From: Leishmania infantum JPCM5
Taxonomy: Eukaryota > Euglenozoa > Kinetoplastea > Trypanosomatida > Trypanosomatidae
DNA: 64,000 nucleotides
Direction: 5' to 3'
Assembly: GCF_000002875.2 (NCBI RefSeq)
Contig: NC_009418.2
Location: forward strand, 790,130-854,129
Of this stretch, positions 9,698-19,339 are shown in pieces. Made by a program: the position numbers and the translations under genes. Within the stretch, counting starts at the first letter, position 1, and each line of letters opens with the position of its first letter. The notes beneath the pieces were generated by a model, which worked only from the letters and a program-made list of their open reading frames with translations, was not told the DNA's origin and searched no databases.

Positions 9698-11092
9698 TCC
9701 TGCTTGAGGGGATAGGAAGTCCAGCGAACGAAGACTAGAGAACTTCCACAGTTCGCAAATGAGGCACGGGACGACAGTCCTCTACCGCTCTCCTTCGTTC
9801 TTGTTTGTGGCAGCGCCCCACCCACCCCCACCACCGCCACCCCATGCGTCGAGGAGCCAGCGTGTCGATGCGCTTTATAGGCGCGCGTCCACCATTCAGT
9901 CGCTTGCGTGACTTGAAGCACGGCCAACAACAAAGGCGTCTCCCATGCGCACACACGCGCGTGGCCAGACAGTCCGAGCGAAAAGAAAAAAAGGCAAAGA
10001 AGGCGCTCTCCAGGTGCTATGCCGTACTCTAGAGGATCCGTGTGTGAAGAACGAAGAACGTCAGCGGTCGATGAAAAGGCACATTTTCGGCGAATGCGAA
10101 AGGAGACGCTCGAGAGAACAGAAAGACGAAGAGGGCATTTTATATCCACTCCACCCTCTTGTAGGCCGCCTCACTAAACACATCGCGCGGTGTGTCAGAA
10201 AAGGAGGGTGCCGCGACGCTTGTCTCTGAGCCACGATGGCAAACGAACTTCTGAAGAGCAGAGTGCCTCCCTCACCCCTACCTACTCAGCAGCCGTTGTC
10301 TTTTTTGTTGTTCTTGTTCGTCTGAGGGCTGAGAATATCGCAAAGACCGCGGATTCTTCTTTTTGAGTTTCCGCATCACGACAGGCCGCCCTTTGCAGGA
10401 AAGAAAAAGACAATACCCCTCCCCCTTTCCACCTTTCCGCTCGCACCCAACTCCTACACGATCGCTTCAGCTTTGGTCGTCGTCTTTTCCACCTCGGAAC
10501 AATCGCAGCAACATACATACACAGAGGGAGAGACACACACACACAGACACATACACGCACCGAGGACGCACACACACACACACGCGCAAACGAAAACAAA
10601 ACAAAAAAATGAGTGGGCGGCCCACTAAACCCTGAAACGTGCACCGCTACAGTACACGCAACCGAGCACACAGACGTTGACACAGAAGAAGCAAATGAAG
10701 TGCATATGTGCTCCCTCCATTTCGAACAGAAACGGGAGAAACAAAAAAGGTGAATCTCCGCCTAGCCCCTTACCGCATTGCTTGCGGCTCCTCGGACGCA
10801 GACAAAACCCCCCAGAGCGCTATTGCCTTGCCGTCGCCATCATCATGGCAGGAGAATAGGAAAAAGCGCAGAGTACGTGGCGACGAGGATGCGCAGTCGA
10901 GCAAGGAGGGGCGCGGCGCGAAATCCGCGTGGTGTCTCTCTCTCTCTCTGCCTCACATACACTGCGCGTCGATAAGTATTCCAACGGGTTGTCCGCCGCC
11001 TTTTGTGTCGAAGCTTGTTTGCGGCTTGCCACACTGCAGGGCGCCGCCATCGATCATCCGTAAAGCGAGCAATACGGTTTCCTGGCTGACGC
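9698..11092. other. Intergenic region with CA-rich microsatellite
   Basis: No convincing gene. A CA/CG-rich simple repeat lies at about 10530-10590, and ORFs through it on either strand are repeat translations. A short TC run lies at about 10935-10952. The region probably holds the 3' UTR of the ubiquitin-like gene and the 5' UTR of the Tim17-like gene. Confidence 0.55.
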
Positions 11093-11335
11093 TCAGCGGC
11101 CTGCACGCAGAGCAAGCACCATATTGATTGTGACGCCAGCGTGTATGTTGCACTCCTCCAGGGTTGCGTTGTCTTCCAGTTTTCGACCAGAGTGCACCAG
11201 CATGATCATCTTCTGCGGAATGCCTTCCGTCTCCTCAAGTTTCGCCTTGATGTCGCCTACAGTGTTATCCGGACCGAGTACAGAGATGGAGATCCGCTGC
11301 CCCGTGGTAGAGATGACGCTAAAAGAGAAGGTCAT
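11093..11335 (-). CDS. Small ubiquitin-like protein without C-terminal diglycine
   Basis: The protein has 80 residues if the ATG at 11335 is used (MTFSFSVISTTGQR). A longer open frame to 11470 reads through pyrimidine-rich leader sequence and is probably not translated. The body has the ubiquitin plan: an N-terminal beta hairpin, then VGDIKAKLEETEGIP, the turn MLVHSGRKLEDNATLEECNI, and a last strand TINMVLALRAGR. It resembles ubiquitin and NEDD8 (which has LALRGG). Here the end is ALRAGR followed by the stop, so the GG needed for conjugation is absent. It may therefore act as a non-conjugated ubiquitin-fold protein, or as a diverged member that works otherwise. It lies between the Tim17-like and DoxX-like genes. 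Confidence 0.85.
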   Translation of the reverse strand: MTFSFSVISTTGQRISISVLGPDNTVGDIKAKLEETEGIPQKMIMLVHSGRKLEDNATLEECNIHAGVTINMVLALRAGR

Positions 11336-12760
11336 TACGTAAAACTGCTCGATCGTGAAGAATTGGGGGTGGAGGGGTGTACTAAAGTCCTTCGTAAAGA
11401 GTTCGTGAAGAAGCGCAAGTAGTGTTGAGGGGGGGAGCAACAACACTTTTCTTCCACACAAGCGCCACACGAGTGGCGCTGCTCTGCTGAGCTGTACTTG
11501 TCAGAGAGTTTGCCGCAGAGACACTGCACAAAGAGGAGTGGCGGCGCGCTATGTACGTATGTGATGGTGGCCAACGTACGCACGAGGAATGTGCACCTGC
11601 TGATGGATATGTACAGTATAATCGCCTTGAAAACCAGCCCCAAAGTGGCGCAGGGAGATGAGAAGAGCAGTGTGTGCAGACTATGAGACACACAAGCTCG
11701 TCAGACACGTTCGCACACAGGCAGATGTAATAATAGGGCAAGTGACGAGGACGAGGAGGTGGCGGAGAGGCAAATAGAGGGGAGAGGGTAGACCCGATAC
11801 AGTGCCGCACACACAGCACGCTTGAAGTCACAAAGTGAACGATAAAGCTGCACTTGACTGGAGCGCGCGACCTCATGAGTGCCGAGACCGCGCTCCTGAA
11901 CATGGTATGCACCAGGTCCATGCAAAGCACGTCCCAGAATGTTTTCGTGTGATGTGCCGCTAGCCTAAGGTGGCCAAGAGAACCCTCGCGAGCAGCTCGC
12001 ACTCTCAACCGTGGCTTGAAGACTCCTGTCTAGTACCTGGGCAAGTCAGTGTCAGAGAACAATTGAATAATAAAAAAAAAGACACTACCCACGAAACGGC
12101 GCGCCAGCGAGGTGAGAACGATGTGGCGCCAATAGCATGGCCATCACTCGGCGCCACCGCCACTTTGTTCCGTCAGAGCCCCGGGCCAGTCCCACCGTTA
12201 CTGGCCACTCTTTCTTTTTGGTCGATAACACTGAAGGCACTCCCCGAGATGGACACACAAGTATCCCGCGCGCACCTACACCGAAATATATATGTGTGTA
12301 TGTGTGTGTATGTGAGTGTGTGGAAGGAGAAGCGTGCCCTACACAAAAAAACGAGGAAGTGCGCAACAGAGGAAAGGAGGTTTGAAAGGAGCCCACAGCA
12401 AAGGAAAGGAGGAGTCGACACAGCCCGCTGTTGCGCAGACCTAGGCACGTGCGCACAGACGTGCATGCACATACACTGGCCGGGAGAGAGGTGTACACGC
12501 CACGCGCCGTAGTATGTGCGCAGGACAAACGAAGAAAAAAGAAACAGGGGTGATCAACGGAGAACCAACCGAAAAGTAACAACAGCAAGAGAGAAAAAGA
12601 GGAGGTCTGCAGTACTTTACTTGCCGAAGAATCCGCTTACGAGTGCACCAGACCCAGCAAAGGGGTCATTCTCCTTCCTCGACACACAAACACACACACA
12701 GAGAGGCGCAGCCCTTTTCCTTTTTTTTTCGTGGCCGTGAAGACGCGCGCGACCCGCAAC
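11336..12760. other. Intergenic region
   Basis: No supported gene. A nine-base A run at 12071-12079 and pyrimidine-rich minus-strand stretches (about 12360-12420, 12520-12610) are UTR-like. A TG-rich microsatellite lies at about 12292-12322. The stretch presumably carries the 3' UTR of the DoxX-like gene and the leader of the ubiquitin-like gene. Confidence 0.55.
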
Positions 12761-13231
12761 TCAATTGTTCTTCTTTGCCCGATTGCTGTCGCTCGCCACA
12801 CGGGCTTGGTTGTACCGACGGCTTCGGTGGCCACTACCCGTCACAAACAGCAGCGCGCCAACGAGGGACGCATTTTTAAGAATGTGCTGAACATTCTCTT
12901 CTGGAGTTTCAAACGGGTAGTCAAGGTCCACGTAGAATGCAACCGTGGTGATGATCATTCCAGTCGCCATCAGAAAGGAGAAGAAGCTACGGCCAACTCC
13001 AAGCAAAATAAAAAGCGAGAAAGACACACACATTACACCCGCGGTGCGAACGACGTGGATGTATTCCGACGGCGAGAGCTTGACGCCCATTTTAGCCAAC
13101 ATACGAGGAAAGTTGCTCTTCGCAAGGAAAGCCGCGCCCACTGACGGCGCCGCCAATTTTTCAATGCCGCTGGCAATGAAGAACAGCAGCACGAGGACGA
13201 GGCCCACGTAGCGGACGAGGTTGCGCAGCAT
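12761..13231 (-). CDS. DoxX/SURF4-like small membrane protein
   Basis: A 156-residue protein starting at the ATG at 13231. The frame continues upstream to 13534, but that part reads through the pyrimidine tract and a poly-Ser/Pro leader, so the later ATG is preferred. Hydrophobic segments lie at residues 4-23 (ending in FFIASGIEKL), about 63-81, 83-102 and 116-131. The first segment followed by a Gly-Glu/Ser-Lys-Leu motif, and the four-helix layout, recall the DoxX/TMEM35 family of small integral membrane proteins, whose function is poorly known. The C-terminus is short and basic (SGHRSRRYNQARV, ending KKNN), with a possible C-terminal basic signal. The subcellular site cannot be told from the sequence. 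Confidence 0.8.
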   Translation of the reverse strand: MLRNLVRYVGLVLVLLFFIASGIEKLAAPSVGAAFLAKSNFPRMLAKMGVKLSPSEYIHVVRTAGVMCVSFSLFILLGVGRSFFSFLMATGMIITTVAFYVDLDYPFETPEENVQHILKNASLVGALLFVTGSGHRSRRYNQARVASDSNRAKKNN

Positions 13232-14406
13232 CTTCACCGCTCCTAAAACAAAGCACTCGTCTTCCAATAAGCAAACGCGCGAACAAAAAAAAAAAACAGA
13301 GGTGAGAGAGAGAGAAAAAAGACCCAAATAAGACTGACGGCGTAAAGTACGATCACGTGCGTGCGCGTAGGGGGAGGGGGAGGAGGAGGAAGAGGAGGGA
13401 GGTGGCGTAGGAGGGCGGAAAAGGGGGGGGTGTCTGTCTGTCTGTGTATGTGTGCTTCGTTTGGATTTGCGAATAGGCGCGAATATGTGCAAGGCCAAGA
13501 CGACAGATACGCCACACACGATCGAAGAGCTCAAGGGCTAGAGCAGGTGGCGCAGAGAAAAGTAGCGAAAACGCCTTGATCTATATCGGGCTCGGAGGAA
13601 AGGGGGAGGTGGTCGATCCACTAAGCGTGCGCTGAATCGAATAAGGGAGAGGGGGCGGGGGCAGAATGAGAAAGCGCCGTGAGCTGTGCAAGGTGAAAAG
13701 TGGATGCGTGTATGCAGAGGTCGGTGTAAAAGTCACGGCGGCAGGCGCGGGGAGGGCTTATGTGTGGAATGAATGGAGAGGCTGCGGCAAAGGGGTAAGG
13801 TGAGTTAGGGGAGAGGGTGAAAGGGTTTAGGGGGGGCATCAGGACGCCGACGGCAAGAAGCAGACAACGCGTGCCAGTGAGGCACAAGCGTTTTGGCACG
13901 CAGGGGATTCAGGGATCAGCAAGCGTGTTGTGCGCGCTTTCAAGAGACGCAAAAACCGACAAAGCAGAGAAGGAGGGCATGCCACAAATCACTCGAAAGA
14001 GAAAGACGGGGAAGAGAGAGGTCACGCCGCCCTTCAACGCCCTATAACTTCATGTAACCTGAATAGCGCACCGCCTTGTCTTGCCTTGGTCTTGGCAGAT
14101 GTTGGCCATGCGGCAGTCCCCCAAACCACCCCACAGAAGAAGCAAAAGGCAAAAAAAAAGAGAAGCTGCCGTTATGCGGCACCGCTGAGGCGGGTAGGTC
14201 AAAAGATGTCACAGGAGGGCAGGAAGAGCCCTCGGATGTCAGTCGTGGAGGCTTGCTCGTTTGAGGGAGGCAGCATTTTCCCTTTTTGTGTGTGTGTGCG
14301 TTCTTGTTTCCCCCACAGTCCGTCAGAGGACAGCAAGAGCTAACGTGCCAGAGGAGTAGCCACATCGCGCACGCATACTATACCCACCCGAATCAGTTCG
14401 GTCCCA
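13232..14406. other. Intergenic region
   Basis: Apart from the predicted splice acceptor near the DoxX-like gene I see no gene. The region is G-rich on the plus strand at 13360-13440 and 13600-13840 (C-rich on the transcript), with short low-complexity ORFs only. Confidence 0.55.
13261..13320 (-). promoter_or_regulatory. Predicted spliced-leader acceptor of the DoxX-like gene
   Basis: On the minus strand a pyrimidine tract of CT repeats and a 12-base T run (complement of 13285-13320) is followed by the first AG at 13262-13261, 30 bases upstream of the ATG. This is the usual trypanosomatid arrangement for trans-splicing and supports the chosen start. Confidence 0.6.
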
Positions 14407-15138
14407 TCACTTTTTCGAGCTCTCTTTCAGCACTCGGTCCACCCAGGCGGGCACAATGTCGCTGGCTTTGCCGTAGATGGACTCCTGAAAGAGCGTGCTG
14501 TTGGAGCCCTCCTGAAGATTCAGCTCAAGCGTCGTCGCACCGTAAAACTGCGCCCGCTTCACAAACCCGGCGGCGGGGTACACGTTTCCGGAGGTGCCGA
14601 TGGCAACAAAGAGATCCGTCTTCGACAGTATCGACTCGATCTCGTCCATGCAAAGCGGCATCTCACCAAACCAAACAATGTGCGGGCGCAAGGTGCCAAG
14701 CAGGCCGCAGTCGGGGCAGCGGTCAACATCTCCCACAATGTCCTTCTGCCATTCGAAGACATTCCCGGTGGCTGCGCAGCGGACCTTCAGAAGCTCGCCG
14801 TGCATGTGCAGAACGTTTTTCGAGCCGGCGCGCTCGTGCAGGTTGTCCACATTCTGAGTGACAATGACAACCTTCCCCTTTCCACTCAGCTCCTCTTCTA
14901 ACTTGGCCAGTGCTATGTGCGCCTTGTTCGGCTTGACAGAGCTTAGCAAAAGATTGCGGCGACGCTCGTTGTAGAAGAGCTGCACGAGAGCCGGGTTTCT
15001 GATGAAGGCGTCCGGAGACGCTACATCCTCGACATTATGGTTGCACCAGAGCCCGTCGCTATCGCGAAAGGTGGAAATTCCCGATTCAGCAGAGATGCCG
15101 GCGCCGGTGAGGATTGTGATGCACCGGCACGCTTTCAT
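14407..15138 (-). CDS. SIR2RP3: Class III (SIRT5/CobB-like) NAD-dependent deacylase, SIR2RP3 type
   Basis: A 243-residue protein close to bacterial CobB in length and layout. The NAD-binding start [20 protein letters not shown] spans residues 12-31, [12 protein letters not shown] spans residues 94-105, and the catalytic His is His113 (HMHGEL). Cys121, Cys141 and Cys144 can bind zinc; the first pair is incomplete, as in Cob[13 protein letters not shown] is the class III signature. Tyr56 and Arg59 in FYNERRR form the Tyr-x-x-Arg pair that in SIRT5 and CobB binds succinyl or malonyl groups, so desuccinylase or demalonylase activity is likely besides deacetylation. Trypanosomatids have three sirtuins, and the mitochondrial-type SIR2rp3 fits this length and class. 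A polypyrimidine tract followed by AG near 15260 would give a leader of about 120 bases. The PERK-like gene is the next gene upstream in the transcription unit. Confidence 0.93.
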   Translation of the reverse strand: MKACRCITILTGAGISAESGISTFRDSDGLWCNHNVEDVASPDAFIRNPALVQLFYNERRRNLLLSSVKPNKAHIALAKLEEELSGKGKVVIVTQNVDNLHERAGSKNVLHMHGELLKVRCAATGNVFEWQKDIVGDVDRCPDCGLLGTLRPHIVWFGEMPLCMDEIESILSKTDLFVAIGTSGNVYPAAGFVKRAQFYGATTLELNLQEGSNSTLFQESIYGKASDIVPAWVDRVLKESSKK

Positions 15139-16697
15139 CTACGTTTGCGTCCAATGTTGTCTACCTTTGTTTTTCTTTTTCGGTCCATATAAGAGGGCGG
15201 TGAGAGAAATGAGTTCCAGTTCTTTGCCCCGAAGCGTGTGCGATGGGCAGGGCGAAGTCTGTGAGAGAGGGAGAGACACAGAGAGCACAACTGAAGGCCT
15301 GCCGTGGTGGGTGCACAGATACAACAAGTGAGCCGCATCCGAGCGCGTCACTGAAGCCCGCTCACAAGCACCCCTGCGCGCGTCGCAAAGACACGGGAGC
15401 GAACGAAAAAGGGAGCAAAGTAGTGATGGAAATGCGCCTCGATGAAGCTGGAGAAGGAGATCAACGGTCACTGAGCAAAAAACTCGCAGGCGGGGCGGAA
15501 GTGCACGGTTTGAAAGCTGCGAAGAGAAAGGTCCGAAAAACACTACCAGAGATTCGCCCCATGAGACACACGCAGAGAGTGCGTGTCCCCTCTCTCGTTT
15601 CCAGGCAGAGGTGCGCAGTTGTCATCTGCACACGCCCAACAGAAGCGTTGTTGGGGGCGGGGGGCAGTCGCAAGCACCTCTTTATTAGGCAGCACAAACA
15701 GATATGCCTTCTCTCTTTTTCTTACCCATCTATCGGGTCGCCCATTCCCTTTTGTCCCCTGTTTGCTGTCTCTCTCTCCCCCTTTGGGTACGCCTGCGCT
15801 AAGATTGTGCACGAACATGTCGGTGTACCTGCTTCTCTGTGTAAGCCCATGTGGGCGCGAAAAAAAAAACGGAAATGTCTGGCGGGGCAAGTTTCAAGAG
15901 TAGAGCTTTTTAGCTAATCTTTTCTCAACGATCTCAAAGCGGGTTTTGTTAAAACTTCGCATCCTACGCGCCGATGCTCTCCGCTCGCCCTACTCTGCCT
16001 CTGCCCATCCCCGAATCGTGCTCCGCGCTGTGTGTACGCGTTCATGCCGGCATACCGATACGCAGATCGCTCTGGGCAAACGCCTAAAGCGAGCCGAAAG
16101 CGCCGACGACATCTGCTTCCTTTTCCTCTCGTATGCGACTCTCGCTGTCGAGGAGGCGTGCCGGAAACCCGCGCTGCTTTCGGGCCACCATGGGTGTCTA
16201 CATCACTCAGGTGAACAGGTCTACACAAATATATATAAAGAGCAGGGCCGTGCTTTCCGGATCACAGCAGACATGTTGACGAGGTAGAGTAAAAAAAAAA
16301 AACACATACAGCGCTGCGATGCGGATCTGCTTGCACTTCACGTAGGTCTTGGTGTGGGGTGTACAGCAATACAGCCTACATACCGAGATCCGATGGACGG
16401 TGCGGCACACAAAGCGCGAGAGGGTAGACGAGGCTGACGAAGAGAAACCGAAAGAAAAAAAAAACGCGTGCGACATGCACCAGTAACCCGACGAAATTCC
16501 TGCAGTCCCGTGGATCGGCCTCGCAGGTCCGCTGCGACACCATCAAAGATGGACGACAAACGCAACACATGCGGTTGTCAACAAAATCGGCGTTTCGTGC
16601 GAAAGACATACAAAAAAAAATAGAAAATACGAGATTCGACACCTATACCCCCGTTGCTCATTCAATGATTTTCCCTTTTCCTCCATGTGCTCCGTCT
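15139..16697. other. Intergenic region, left part of a 4.2-kb gap
   Basis: No convincing gene. Poly-A runs on the plus strand at about 15861-15870, 16289-16302, 16454-16464 and 16611-16621 are T runs on the transcript and suit processing signals. Short ORFs on both strands (up to 224 codons) have the biased composition of UTR sequence. Confidence 0.55.
15258..15290 (-). promoter_or_regulatory. Predicted spliced-leader acceptor of the sirtuin gene
   Basis: On the minus strand a CT-rich run (complement of about 15262-15290) ends in CACAG near 15260, roughly 120 bases before the ATG. The poly-A stretch between this site and the ATG lies in the leader. Confidence 0.5.
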
Positions 16698-17714
16698 ACC
16701 ACGAACTCGTACCCCGATATATACGTACACACACAGCCGCCCCTCACCCACCCCCTGCGGCACGGCGGCCACATCCGCGTCCTCTAGGACGAGCCGTCCG
16801 GCCGCTGCATCCGGCCACGCGTCTATAACGGGCTCAGCCTGTCCCTCCCCCCTCGCAGGCATGCCTGCGCCATCGGCGCCACACCCACCGGGCCGCATGG
16901 CGCGCACCAAAGTAGGCGGGACCGCCCTCACGGGCGTTACTCGAGGGCGGTGGCGTCTGTCAAAGGGTGGGGGGCAGGGGTAGCATGCCGGTGGTGGCCT
17001 AGGCGCATGCCGCACGAGCCGAGGTAGGATGCTGCCCAGCCTCAGCCCAGGGCCCTGTGAGACCCTGCAACGTCTGCCTGCATGCCGTGCTTCTCCCCGT
17101 CAGTCTCCTGAAGGCCGCTGCATCCCGTCACATACGGCGTGGCGACCCCCCTCCCCCCTACGACGACGACGGCCACCACCCTCCACAGTGGACTCCGGAT
17201 GACTGGATGATGTAGTGCAGGCTGCTCTGGTGATGCTTCCGGCATCTGCGCCTCACGAGCCCCCATTTGGTCGGCTGGAGCCGATACGGCATGTTTTGCG
17301 CACATGCACTGTGGGCTCTCTTCGCGCCACGCCCCTCTGCATGCGATGCGGCATGCCAGCTGTGCATGGCGGCGCTCGCGCTTTTGTGGAGTGGGGGGGG
17401 GGAGGGGAGGGGGCGTGTTCGAGAACGGCACTGTTGCCGGGGGGGGTGCGCGCCTGGACGGCTTGCCCGCATGTTGCCGCGACGGGTCGGCCGCTGCTGT
17501 GCGCGTGGGGCGGAGGGGTCCCGCCGACACGCGTGCGCGTGCGCACACGGGGAGCTCACAGCCTGCCGTTCTGTGGGGGCACAGAGGGTGTGGTGGGGGC
17601 AGCGACAGGCCCCCGACGGGGGCAGCCCGTGCAGCGCGTGCGAGACGTGCGTGTCGAGGTGACCGCGTGCAAGGTCGTTGCGTGCGGCGGGGTGTGCTTC
17701 GCTGGGCGGGTGCG
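16698..17714 (-). repeat. 1.83-kb dispersed element, copy B (3' part only)
   Basis: These 1017 bases match 2851-3867 of copy A with no length change. I see about one substitution (GTGCGCGCC here, GTGCGTGCC in A, near 17450). The match stops abruptly at GCTGGGCGGGTGCG. In transcript sense this is the 3' part of the element; the 5' part of copies A and C is missing and other sequence takes its place. The copy lies about 1.6 kb downstream of the PERK-like stop codon, in sense, possibly in its 3' UTR. Confidence 0.8.
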
Positions 17715-17945
17715 GAGGCTCTGGCCGGGCGGGAAGGTGCGCAAGGAAGCGCAAGCGCAGCAGCGGGCAGCACGCCACGTGCATCCCATGCTGCCACGAC
17801 GAGTCGCCCGCCGTTGGAGGAATCCGAAGTGCGGGCAGGGGGTGCCTGTGCGGGACTGGGCGAGCAGGGTCTCCTGTTGTGTTCCAAGCTCAGCAGCTTG
17901 ACGGGGGTGAGAGGGGTTTTCCGACACTGCGTTCCGAGTGACGTC
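17715..17945 (-). repeat. Alternative 5' segment joined to copy B
   Basis: This GC-rich stretch of about 230 bases continues directly from copy B but does not match copies A or C. Its composition is like the element and unlike the A-rich sequence that starts at about 17950, so it may be another part of a longer ancestral retroposon (DIRE-like). In one minus-strand frame it reads on without a stop into the shared part. The right boundary is judged from the composition change. Confidence 0.45.
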
Positions 17946-19339
17946 TAAGATGGAGAGCAAGAAACAAAAAGAGCAAAGAGCAAGAAAGCAGTGGTACGGG
18001 GAATCCTATGGCCCTCTACAGGCACAAAAAAAAACGTCGGGCTTCCGGTGTGAGAGCACCAGATGAGAGACCGGGAAAAGAAAGAGAGGCAAGAACGTCG
18101 TGCGTGTGTATGTGCGAAATGGGGAAGGGGGGAGAAACGTTAACAAAACCCACGGAAATGCAGAGAAAAACACGAACGAGACGCCGGGCAACGAGAGTGG
18201 CGGAGCAAGTCGAGGCGAAAAAAGAAAAAGAAAGCGCCGAGGGGTCACGCCCCGCTCGTCATAGTTGCGAGAGGCCTTGAATACATATATAATTATATAT
18301 GTACATTCAAAGTAACTAAAACAACAACAGATGGTGCGTGTGCGTGCTTGTATTGGCGGAAAAAAAAAACAATGAGACGGCATGGTGGAGATGGGGCGCG
18401 CAGAGTGTCAGGTGGTGAAACGTTAGGAGCGGAGGTGAAAAGCCGACCGGGAAAAAGAAAACGTACATCACACACACACACACACACACACACAAAATCA
18501 ACGACAGCAGCACACAGAGCAAAACGAAAAAGGAAAAACGCTTGTGAGAAGAGGGAGAAGAAGCAGCAGGGAGGGAGAGGTGGCAGAAAAACCGAGAACA
18601 GGAACGAAACGAGAAAAACAATGTGCAGCACAATAGTGGCAGAGAGAGAGAGAGCAACCGTGGCACACTTCCGTGCGGCGCGAGAGCACACCCATAAGTT
18701 CTCGAATAAAATACTTATAAAGAGTGTTGGGGCGGCGAGGGTAAGGGGAGGGAGGCAAGGAGACGAGAAAAGGGGGAAACGAAATCCCATCTGCGATAGC
18801 ACACGCGCAGAGAAAAAAAAAACGTAGCATGCGAAGAACGTCAACAAAGACACGCCCACAACGAGCACGCCTAAACGTAAACCCGACTGGAGAAACTCCC
18901 AGCGTACAGAACGACCGCGACGTGACGTTCCTCTTTCCCCCTTTTTTGTTGTTCGCTTCCCCTGCTATCCGGCCGCCGGACGAGAAATAAATCCGCACAC
19001 TCTCTCACGTGCTCCTTCTTTCAAACAATGCCGCGAGCAGAAGCGAAAAAAAAAAGGAGGGCATCAACTTCTCTTCTGAGAAGGTTTGAAGAACAGCAAG
19101 AAAAAAGGGAACGAGGCAAGGCCGTTGGCGCTAGCGGCTGTTGGGCAGCACGGGACGAACCAAAGGAACAGAGAGCAGATACCTTCATCCCACACGCAAA
19201 CCCCTCTAATCAAGTATAGATGCGTCACGTGAAGAGCAACGACAATAAGAAGACGCACGATAGCGGGCATCCGAAATAGAGGCGCTTTTTCCGCAGACGA
19301 AAAAAAACACCCACTGAACCCTTTCGCACTGCTTCCCGC
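17946..19339. other. Intergenic region with microsatellite, right part of a 4.2-kb gap
   Basis: A-rich and GA-rich on the plus strand, so pyrimidine-rich in the transcript. A CA run lies at about 18469-18494 and an AT-rich palindromic patch at about 18280-18302. The ORFs here are low-complexity (Phe/Leu/Ser-rich on the minus strand) and are not supported as genes. It probably contains the 3' UTR of the PERK-like mRNA. Confidence 0.55.
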
